Positions 14,431-20,607 of a stretch of 20,607 bases of DNA are shown one piece after another (the stretch's first letter is position 1; each line of letters begins with the position of its first letter). Position numbers and translations under genes: made by a program. The stretch is from Saprospiraceae bacterium (lineage in GTDB: Bacteria > Bacteroidota > Bacteroidia > Chitinophagales > Saprospiraceae): the NCBI GenBank assembly GCA_013042795.1, contig JABDPK010000031.1, positions 1 to 20,607 of the forward strand. The letters are read 5' to 3'. The notes under the pieces are model-generated. The model did no database searches. It was not told the origin of the DNA and saw only the letters and a list, made by a program, of their open reading frames with translations.

Positions 14431-15029
14431 TGAAAGAGGTAAGATCAACATTCGATATGATTGCCTTTACAGCGCCATCAGGAGCTGGCAAAACAACGAT
14501 TGTCAGACATCTTCTTGAAAAATACAGTGATATTTTTTCTTTTTCAATTTCTGCAACAACCCGTGCCAGGAGAGAAAATGAAACACATGGGAAAGATTAC
14601 TATTTCTTAAGCAATGAAGAATTTAAGTCTAGAATAGAGGCTGGTGATTTTATTGAATGGGAAGAAGTGTATGAAGACAAGTATTATGGCACACTGAAGT
14701 CAGAAGTAGAGAGAATAAACAATGAAGGGAAAAAGGTCATATTTGATATTGAGATCAATGGCGCACAAAACCTCAAAATGGCTTATGATGAAAGGGTGTT
14801 GATAATATATGTGAAACCACCAAGCTTCAGGACACTTGTCAATCGTTTGATTAATCGTAAATCAGAGTCTCCCCAGAGCCTGGAAGACAGGGTTAAAAGA
14901 ATAAAAACCGAATTATTATTTGAACATTCTTTTGATATGGTGTTATTAAATGACAAATTAGAAGAGACTCTTGAAAATGCAGAAAATATAATTGAAGAGA
15001 AAGTCCTGAAACAGCTTTCAGTAAAATGA
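14430..15029 (+). CDS. gmk: Guanylate kinase
   Basis: This enzyme phosphorylates GMP to GDP with ATP in the cytoplasm. The product is 199 residues from ATG 14430; the TTG one codon upstream is unlikely to be used. MIAFTAPSGAGKTT carries the P-loop. SISATTRARRENETHGKDYYF contains the GMP-binding Arg and Tyr residues, IEWEEVYEDKYYGT the second GMP-binding motif, and VIFDIEINGAQNLK replaces the common DVDVxGxxxxK block. EDRVKRIKTE belongs to the lid region. It is coupled to yicC (TGATG) and to apaG (ATGA overlap). Confidence 0.95.
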   Translation: MKEVRSTFDMIAFTAPSGAGKTTIVRHLLEKYSDIFSFSISATTRARRENETHGKDYYFLSNEEFKSRIEAGDFIEWEEVYEDKYYGTLKSEVERINNEGKKVIFDIEINGAQNLKMAYDERVLIIYVKPPSFRTLVNRLINRKSESPQSLEDRVKRIKTELLFEHSFDMVLLNDKLEETLENAENIIEEKVLKQLSVK

Positions 15030-15418
15030 CAATGCAAACCAAAACAACAGACGGCATTACAATAAGAATCAAGTCTTATTATGAAGAAGGATCTTCGCGT
15101 CCTCTCAATCAATATTTTGCCTTTTCATATGTTGTAGAAATTGAAAACAATAGTTCATTTGACGTTCAGCTTCTTCGTCGGTACTGGATCATCAAGGATG
15201 CCAATAAAGATGTCAAGGAAGTTGAAGGGCCTGGTGTTATCGGTCAGCAACCCATCATCAAGCCCGAAGAATATCACAGGTATTCGTCCTGGGTTCCCCT
15301 GAGCACACCTATCGGAAAGATGGCTGGATATTACACTATGAAACGTATGCTGGACGGAAGCACCTTCAGGGCTTACATACCCGAATTTCTCTTATGTGCT
15401 GATTTTATTAAAAATTGA
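15026..15418 (+). CDS. apaG: ApaG protein
   Basis: The product is 130 residues, typical of ApaG, a small beta-sandwich protein. TTDGITIRIKSYYEEGSS opens the domain. YFAFSYVVEIENNSSFDVQLLRRYW, EVEGPGVIGQQPIIKPEE and YYTMKRMLDGSTFRAYIPEF are the conserved blocks. Mutants in enterobacteria affect cobalt resistance and Mg2+ efflux; the molecular role is unresolved. ATG 15026 overlaps the gmk stop by 4 nt (ATGA); the second ATG at 15032 is an alternative. A hairpin at the stop codon likely ends the operon. Confidence 0.92.
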   Translation: MTMQTKTTDGITIRIKSYYEEGSSRPLNQYFAFSYVVEIENNSSFDVQLLRRYWIIKDANKDVKEVEGPGVIGQQPIIKPEEYHRYSSWVPLSTPIGKMAGYYTMKRMLDGSTFRAYIPEFLLCADFIKN

Positions 15419-15458
15419 CCCTGTTTTTTAATTAATCCTAGGTTTTGGTCGATTTTTT
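15410..15458 (+). terminator. Probable terminator after apaG
   Basis: AAAAATTGACC (15410-15420), which includes the apaG stop codon, pairs with GGTCGATTTTT (15447-15457): 11 bp with one G-T pair. The 26-nt loop is large and AT-rich. The 3' arm ends in a run of six T. The long loop and weak lower stem reduce certainty. Confidence 0.5.
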
Positions 15459-15484
15459 GCAGTACATGCCTTGTATATCATTCC

Positions 15485-16462
15485 ATGATGGGTTCCGATG
15501 TAAAGAAAAATATAAATATTATCCTTCCTGTATTTAATGAGGGCGAAGGAATCATGACTTTCTACAATGAATTGATTTCTGTCATTGGTACCCTAAATAA
15601 ATATAATTTCTTATTGCTGTTTGTTAATGACGGGAGCACTGACAATTCCAAGGAAATCTTAGAAGAACTCTCTAAAAAAGATGAACGTGTTCGACTGTTT
15701 TCTTTTTCAAGAAATTTTGGACATCAGGCCGCTTTAATGTGTGGAATAAAAAATAGTTCTTCTGATGCTATTATTACAATGGACACGGATCTTCAGCACC
15801 CTCCTGCGCTTATACCTGAACTTATTAATAAGTGGGAAGAGGGTTATGATATTGTTAATACAGTAAGACAGGACCAGGAATCTATAGGATGGTTAAAAAA
15901 ACTTAGTTCCAAGATGTTTTATAGCGTCTTTAATATGATGTCTGAGTCAAGCCTTCAAAAATCTGCTGCTGACTTCAGGTTGATTTCTTCTTCTGTTGCT
16001 CGGGTTATAAATGAAGATATTGAAGAAAGAAACATTTTCCTCAGGGGGCTTGTATCTTGGCTTGGATTTAAACAGTGTTATGTTGATTACAAGGCCCAGT
16101 TGCGCCAGAAAGGTGAATCAAAGTTTACACTCAGGAAGATGTTCTCTCTGGCAAATAACGGATTATCATATTTTTCATTGGTTCCAATAAAACTAGGCCT
16201 ATATATTGGGGTAATTTTTTTTACAATTAGTTTCTTGTACCTGTTTATTTCGATAATCTATGGATTAGTATCGAACAGCCTGGTTCCTGGCTGGACTTCA
16301 CTCGTCTTTTTCTTACTTCTGCTTAGTTCTGTTCAATTTATACTGATTGGGATTCTAGGTATTTATATTGGACATATATTTACAGAAGTAAAAAGTCGTC
16401 CGTCGTATATAGTAGAAAGCACAAAAGGCTTTAATGATACAGCCCATGCCCGGCATGATTGA
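15485..16462 (+). CDS. GtrB/ArnC-type polyprenyl-phosphate glycosyltransferase
   Basis: The product is 325 residues, a GT2 family transferase. The GT-A domain (about 9-230) shows NIILPVFNEGEG, FVNDGSTDNSKEIL and the metal-binding MDTDLQHPP. RNIFLRGLVSWLGF and KGESKFTLRKMFSLA follow, as in the DPM1/GtrB/ArnC group. Two C-terminal membrane segments (about 236-262 and 270-300) match the GtrB layout. Such enzymes move a sugar from a nucleotide to undecaprenyl phosphate on the cytoplasmic side, for later use by a GT-C transferase. Start ATG 15485 is followed by a second ATG. TAGGTTTT at 15439 is a near match to a -7 box. The 3' end overlaps the deacetylase gene. Confidence 0.9.
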   Translation: MMGSDVKKNINIILPVFNEGEGIMTFYNELISVIGTLNKYNFLLLFVNDGSTDNSKEILEELSKKDERVRLFSFSRNFGHQAALMCGIKNSSSDAIITMDTDLQHPPALIPELINKWEEGYDIVNTVRQDQESIGWLKKLSSKMFYSVFNMMSESSLQKSAADFRLISSSVARVINEDIEERNIFLRGLVSWLGFKQCYVDYKAQLRQKGESKFTLRKMFSLANNGLSYFSLVPIKLGLYIGVIFFTISFLYLFISIIYGLVSNSLVPGWTSLVFFLLLLSSVQFILIGILGIYIGHIFTEVKSRPSYIVESTKGFNDTAHARHD

Positions 16463-17303
16463 GAACTCAACAACAAAATATATTATTACTGCAGATGACC
16501 TCGGAATGTCCCCGGGTATTAACTGGAGCATTTCCAGGGCTCTGGAAGAAGAACTAATAACTAATGCTAGCATCATTGCCAATGGAGATTGTTTTGAGGC
16601 TGCTGTTTCAAATGTCATCTCTGTGCATAAAAACGGAACTTATGGACTACACTTTAACCTGGAATACGGTAAACCCGTTTCTCCTCCAGAGTCCGTATCT
16701 CACTTATTAAACTCCAAAGGCGAACTGTGTTTAAGTTTTGCAAGGTTGATGAGACGAACACTTGTAGGGAATAAAGAAGTTTATGCCAGGGAAATCAAAA
16801 CAGAGTTGCGTGCGCAAATCAGCAAGCTGGAACAGAGAAACATTGAGATAAAATACATAGATAGTCATCGACATATCCACGCTGTTCCTTTCGTTAATAA
16901 AATAGTGAAAAACATTGCCAGGGAAAAGGGGATTTCTCAAATTCGGTCATACAATGAAAGTTATATAAAGACTTTTATACAGGTCAGGTCATTGTCTCTC
17001 TTAAACCCATTGAAGGTCATTAAATACCTCTTATTCAAATTCTTCGATTTCAGAAATAACTCCCCACGGTCTTCTTATTTTTTCAGCATTCTTTTAAGCA
17101 GCGCTCTTATGCCTGAATTTGCAAAAAGGTTAAGTTTTGATTCCGGTTTTAAGTCTGTAGAAATAATGGTTCATCTTGGAAACCCTGAACTGGACAAACA
17201 TTTTATTACATCAAATGCCATTGTCAATCGGTTTATAAAAGACCCTAAGAGGCTATCAGAGTACGAGTTCCTCATAAAGCTTAAAAAAGTTTTTTCTAAA
17301 TAA
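16455..17303 (+). CDS. YdjC/ChbG-type carbohydrate deacetylase
   Basis: From ATG 16455 the product is 282 residues. The opening YIITADDLGMSPGIN carries the conserved Asp pair. GLHFNLEYGKPVS and IDSHRHIHAVPFV hold the His ligands, and SGFKSVEIMVHLGNPE is near the C-terminus. The family is metal-dependent and removes N-acetyl groups from sugars; ChbG acts on chitobiose and Francisella NaxD on a lipid-linked GalNAc. Overlap with the GT2 gene is 8 nt from this start, or 29 nt from the in-frame ATG at 16434; the later start lies nearest the first beta strand, as in relatives. The tight link to a polyprenyl-phosphate transferase favours a NaxD-like lipid-linked sugar substrate over chitin fragments. 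Confidence 0.85.
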   Translation: MIENSTTKYIITADDLGMSPGINWSISRALEEELITNASIIANGDCFEAAVSNVISVHKNGTYGLHFNLEYGKPVSPPESVSHLLNSKGELCLSFARLMRRTLVGNKEVYAREIKTELRAQISKLEQRNIEIKYIDSHRHIHAVPFVNKIVKNIAREKGISQIRSYNESYIKTFIQVRSLSLLNPLKVIKYLLFKFFDFRNNSPRSSYFFSILLSSALMPEFAKRLSFDSGFKSVEIMVHLGNPELDKHFITSNAIVNRFIKDPKRLSEYEFLIKLKKVFSK

Positions 17304-17316
17304 TACTTGCATGTGA

Positions 17317-17934
17317 ATGTCTGCCAATAAAGAACGGGTCAAAAAATATTATAACGAGGTTTCAAATAATTATAACAACATATTTGAAAAAGGGTGGTTA
17401 TCCAGAGAACGCGACAAAGAAAGAAACTTACTATTCAGCCTTCTCATGCCAGAACCCGGAGAATCAATACTGGATGCTGGTTGTGGCGCTGGATTTGATT
17501 CCATAGTCCTCAAAGAAAAGGGATGTAATGTCTATGGAATCGACTTTTCGAAAAATATGATTAAGATTCTTGAATCCCTGGATATAAAAGGGAGCGTAGA
17601 AGACCTGGAAGACTTTAATTTAAACAGGTCATTTGATAAGATTGTTTGTTCGGGAGCTCTTGAGTTTATAAACAACCTTGAATCGGTATTTAAAAACTTC
17701 TATTCACATCTAAAAAAAGACGGTGTTATTGTCGTTTTAATTCCAAAAAAGAACCTTGTAGGACTGGTTTATCAATTGTATCATTTGATATTTCACAAAA
17801 TCAAGACTAGGTTATATACCAAGTCTTCTTTAAGTAAAATTTTCATGACCTGTGGATTCAAAAATGTTTCATTTTATAACGCAAGCTTCTGGGTTTATGC
17901 CATTCAACTTGAAAAACACGCTAACAATGACTGA
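17317..17934 (+). CDS. Class I SAM-dependent methyltransferase A
   Basis: The product is 205 residues with a Rossmann-type methyltransferase domain over nearly its whole length. Motif I is ILDAGCGAGFDSIVLKEKGC, motif II NVYGIDFSKNMI, and the later strand is FDKIVCSGALEFINN, followed by LKKDGVIVVLIPKK. No signal peptide or clear membrane anchor is present, though LVGLVYQLYHLIF is hydrophobic. The methyl acceptor is unknown. Its position in a glycan or lipid cassette points to a sugar or lipid acceptor. It starts 13 bp after the deacetylase stop and its 3' end overlaps methyltransferase B by 8 nt. Confidence 0.85.
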   Translation: MSANKERVKKYYNEVSNNYNNIFEKGWLSRERDKERNLLFSLLMPEPGESILDAGCGAGFDSIVLKEKGCNVYGIDFSKNMIKILESLDIKGSVEDLEDFNLNRSFDKIVCSGALEFINNLESVFKNFYSHLKKDGVIVVLIPKKNLVGLVYQLYHLIFHKIKTRLYTKSSLSKIFMTCGFKNVSFYNASFWVYAIQLEKHANND

Positions 17935-18622
17935 CGCTAAACAAGAGAAGAAAATGTACTTCTATGAAGAACGTTTTTCTGATGATTTTGATTTATACAT
18001 GAATCCTTATGATTTGAATAAGAGACTTGAAGTCGTTTTTGAAACACTTTTAAATCATGATATTTCCGACAAGAAGCTACTGGATGCTGGATGCGGAACT
18101 GGTTGGTTCAGTGCAGCAGCTTCCAAAAGAGGAGCAAATGTAGTTTCACTTGATCTTGGAGAAAACTTATTAAAAAAAGTAAAAGAAAAATGTGACTCCC
18201 ATTGTGTTGTTGGTTCTATCCTGGACCTGCCTTTTGAAGAAGGAACATTTGATATAGTTGTTTCAAGTGAAGTTATAGAACATGTCCCCGATCCTCTAAA
18301 GGCAATAACAGAAATGCACCGCGTTTTAAAGCCCGGTGGCATACTTGTGCTTACAACACCTAATCGTTTTTGGTACTGGTCTGTGGTCATGGCGAATAAA
18401 TTTAATCTCAGGAAATACCAGGGGCTTGAAAACTGGTTGTCGCGGTCAAAAATAACCCGGCACTTTAAAGAAACAGGCTTTGAAATAGACCACTCACTTG
18501 GAATACATTTATTTCCATTTGTTATAAAGGCATTTAATCCTGTCCTCGATTTTTTTCATAGATTCAATAAAGTATTGGCACCTGTCATGGTCAACTTGGC
18601 CTTCAGATGTACCAAGAAATAA
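17927..18622 (+). CDS. Class I SAM-dependent methyltransferase B
   Basis: From ATG 17927 the product is 231 residues. This start gives an 8-nt ATGACTGA overlap with the previous stop; an in-frame ATG at 17852 would add 25 residues overlapping the other gene and is unlikely. Motif I is LLDAGCGTGWFSAAASKRGA, then VVSLDLGENLL, GSILDLPFEEGTFDIVVSSEV with IEHVPDP, and HRVLKPGGILVLTTPN. It resembles the UbiG/UbiE-like type 11 group. The C-terminal third is hydrophobic and aromatic (FPFVIKAFNPVLDFFHRF), suggesting contact with a membrane or lipid substrate. It is not a recent tandem copy of methyltransferase A, since outside the motifs they differ. Confidence 0.87.
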   Translation: MTDAKQEKKMYFYEERFSDDFDLYMNPYDLNKRLEVVFETLLNHDISDKKLLDAGCGTGWFSAAASKRGANVVSLDLGENLLKKVKEKCDSHCVVGSILDLPFEEGTFDIVVSSEVIEHVPDPLKAITEMHRVLKPGGILVLTTPNRFWYWSVVMANKFNLRKYQGLENWLSRSKITRHFKETGFEIDHSLGIHLFPFVIKAFNPVLDFFHRFNKVLAPVMVNLAFRCTKK

Positions 18623-18651
18623 TTGTTTAAAAGAATAGCTCTCTAACTATT

Positions 18652-20607
18652 GTGAATATCAATAATAAATACAATACGCTAAAGATTAATTCCACGTTAC
18701 TTGTCTGTTCTGTTGTTTTCCTTTCCGTGTTTATTTTTTATTTTCTGAGTGGCTATTTAAGTCATGGATATTTCATTACTGACGAACACGATATTCTGAA
18801 GACTCAACTGCTAATAAATGAACATGGTGTTTTCGGAGCTATGTTCAACTGGTTTGAAATAGAACTTGTTCAAAGAAACCGCATTCGTTTTTTTTATCGT
18901 ACGCTGTTAACCCTGCAAACCCATCTTTGGGGATTTAACTGGAGTATCTGGAATATTACAAGAATGTTTTCCGTTTTACTGTGCTTTTTTCTTTTTTATA
19001 AGAGCTTCTTGAAAATATCTTCCAGGGTCATTCTCAGTGCCGTTTCTTCTTTATTTATAATTATTGGTCCTCAAAGCCTTGTATTCCTTCGGTTCGGTCC
19101 TGCAGAACGATACGGAATTGTTCTTTTGGGTTTTACTTTGTTTTTTCTCATCCGATTTTTGGATAAAAAAAAACTGGTGTGGCTGGTTTTTTCTTTGCTA
19201 TCCTATTTCTTTTCTGGTTTTTCTAAAGAACCCTTTATTCTTTTTGGTCCTGCGCTTGCTCTTGTCCCGTCTATATATAATTATAGAATCAGAAGCTCAA
19301 GATTTAGGCTTCTTGTTTCCTCCACGTATTTATTTGCTTTTTTTTCCTTCCTTGTTATATTGTTCAGCTTTAACTCCAAGCCTCCAGGGTATGCTGAAAG
19401 CGAATCTTCTTTAATCATTTCTTTGATTTCAACTATACTGAAAAACAAGATAGTTTTGTTCAACTTCCTGGGAGTTGCCATCCTCGTGGGGCTAACCCTG
19501 GTTTTTGGATCCTTCAAAGAGTTATTTTGGAAGTTGTTGCTTTTAGTAGTGTTCTTCTTAGTAATTTCTTTGTCTCAGATTTATTTATATGCTGAAACCA
19601 ATTTCCAGTTTGGCAGATATTACCTCCCTTTTCTTGTAGCACTTCCACTGACAATTTCATTTCTAAATCAGAAGAAAATAGTTGAACTGCTCTCAGGACA
19701 AAAGAAGGTCTTTTTATACTTTGGTTCGATTTTAACTATCGTTTTGATTTTGATATTCAATTTGTTTGGCACCAATACAATTAACAAAATAAAGAACATT
19801 GAAAAATCTAAACGATTAACAACAAAGATATTTTCCAGTATTTCTAACTACACCACAGAAAATGATTCCATTTTAATCGTTGGAGATCCGGGTACCAACT
19901 TTGAGTCAATGTCTTTTGGATATACAGATTATATTAAACAAGTCCTGGGCCGATATAATATATTCTATCTCCCCCTTGAAGTAGATTATGAAAATGAACA
20001 ACACCTCATTAATCTTAAGAATTCATTTATGAAATTTGCAGAAGGTAGGTCCTATGCCAGCAAAGATATTGATCTTTATAATTTCAAATATATTCTTGTA
20101 TTAAACTCCACCAGTTGGTATAAGGGACGAAAATTCGGTGATAACAAAAAAGCATTCCAGGACATTCTCATATCCCAGGCAAGTGAATCAAAACATTTTC
20201 TGAGATTGAAGTTTGCATCAATGACGTCATATGTCAGACATGAAGGGGATTTTGTTGATGGATTGACTCCCCTCTATGAAGAAGCACCCATCTACATTAC
20301 AAGGATCAATGAAACAAAGGTCTCTTATAAAGAATTAAATAATCTGCAGAACTGGAAGATTCCGAAAGCTGATTATTACAGTATAAATGGTTTTGTACAT
20401 AAAGAAGTGAGTGCGGTATATCTGGGTATAGACAGTTCATTCGTTCGTTGTACTTTTAAAACGAACACCTCTAAAAAAGGAGAACATAATTCTAAATTCA
20501 ACTGTCTTTTTAATAATAAGCTTCAAGATAATATTTCAGATCATGTTTTCACCCCTGTATTGATAACCAAAGACAGCTCTTCATATTGGTTCCTTGGTAA
20601 ACCATAT
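18652..20607 (+). CDS. Large polytopic membrane protein, GT-C glycosyltransferase-like, 3' part cut
   Basis: A frame opens with GTG at 18652 and remains open for 652 codons to the last base; an in-frame TAA lies at 18628 and the first in-frame ATG is only at 18841. TM1 (about 14-36) is followed by a loop with GYFITDEHDIL, whose Asp44-Glu45 is placed like the acidic catalytic motif of GT-C transferases that use polyprenyl-phosphate sugars. Ten to twelve membrane segments reach to about residue 390. The rest (ENDSILIVGDPGTNFES onward) is soluble and probably periplasmic. It starts 29 bp after methyltransferase B. An O-antigen polymerase or unrelated membrane protein is possible, as there is no strong family signature by eye. 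Confidence 0.7.
   Translation, partial: MNINNKYNTLKINSTLLVCSVVFLSVFIFYFLSGYLSHGYFITDEHDILKTQLLINEHGVFGAMFNWFEIELVQRNRIRFFYRTLLTLQTHLWGFNWSIWNITRMFSVLLCFFLFYKSFLKISSRVILSAVSSLFIIIGPQSLVFLRFGPAERYGIVLLGFTLFFLIRFLDKKKLVWLVFSLLSYFFSGFSKEPFILFGPALALVPSIYNYRIRSSRFRLLVSSTYLFAFFSFLVILFSFNSKPPGYAESESSLIISLISTILKNKIVLFNFLGVAILVGLTLVFGSFKELFWKLLLLVVFFLVISLSQIYLYAETNFQFGRYYLPFLVALPLTISFLNQKKIVELLSGQKKVFLYFGSILTIVLILIFNLFGTNTINKIKNIEKSKRLTTKIFSSISNYTTENDSILIVGDPGTNFESMSFGYTDYIKQVLGRYNIFYLPLEVDYENEQHLINLKNSFMKFAEGRSYASKDIDLYNFKYILVLNSTSWYKGRKFGDNKKAFQDILISQASESKHFLRLKFASMTSYVRHEGDFVDGLTPLYEEAPIYITRINETKVSYKELNNLQNWKIPKADYYSINGFVHKEVSAVYLGIDSSFVRCTFKTNTSKKGEHNSKFNCLFNNKLQDNISDHVFTPVLITKDSSSYWFLGKPY

Noticed and set aside
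17317..18622. The two methyltransferases as a recent tandem duplication or one frameshifted gene
   Set aside because: Each has a complete motif I and its own start and stop, and sequences outside the SAM motifs differ.
19064..19414. Short hydrophobic frame inside the right-edge gene
   Set aside because: It is an out-of-frame reading of a T-rich membrane-protein gene whose true frame is open for 652 codons.

Overview
The window reads as a chromosomal segment of a Bacteroidota bacterium, probably one of the gliding or T9SS-bearing marine and soil lineages near Cytophagales or Saprospiria; the class is not certain. The evidence is: a PorQ-type type IX secretion gene at the left edge; a secreted protein with a T9SS type-A C-terminal sorting domain; a BlaI/M56 regulator-protease pair of the Bacteroidota type; short PabB and PabC forms typical of the phylum; promoter boxes of the TAnnTTTG type; almost no Shine-Dalgarno sequences; and moderate-to-low GC. 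No tRNA, rRNA, CRISPR array, IS element or phage gene is visible, and gene density is high.

Left part (1-6802). A partial porQ and a MORN-repeat lipoprotein lie on the minus strand. Divergent from them is an exported acidic PDZ-domain protein that ends in a good terminator. A pabB-pabC pair for folate synthesis follows. Next is a three-gene unit: a BlaI/MecI-type repressor, an M56 (BlaR1-like) membrane metallopeptidase with a very large acidic outer domain, and a small T9SS-sorted protein. Two 16-bp palindromes of the form TACGA-N6-TCGTA precede the repressor. A third copy matching the first at 14 of 16 positions lies before the PDZ gene, 2.7 kb away. The PDZ protein and the M56 outer domain also share short acidic motifs. 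Together these suggest one envelope-stress regulon.

Middle part (6809-13316, minus strand). Seven genes run in one direction: an HU/IHF-type protein, a TPR membrane protein, a 31-residue Lys/Arg-rich protein resembling the bS22/mS38 ribosomal family, an RNase E/G-type nuclease with a TTG start placed in a hairpin, a MurG-like glycosyltransferase, an NhaC-family transporter, and a trans-sulfuration-type PLP enzyme. The last two overlap and suggest import and breakdown of sulfur amino acids.

Right part (13555 to the end, plus strand). yicC, gmk and apaG are translationally coupled by 1-nt and 4-nt overlaps and end in a hairpin. A surface-glycan or lipid cassette follows: a GtrB/ArnC-type polyprenyl-phosphate glycosyltransferase, an overlapping YdjC/ChbG-type deacetylase, two class I methyltransferases, and a large multi-membrane protein with a GT-C-like acidic loop that runs off the right edge. 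The order transferase, YdjC deacetylase, GT-C recalls the FlmF2-NaxD-FlmK lipid A galactosamine route of Francisella, here with two added methyltransferases.
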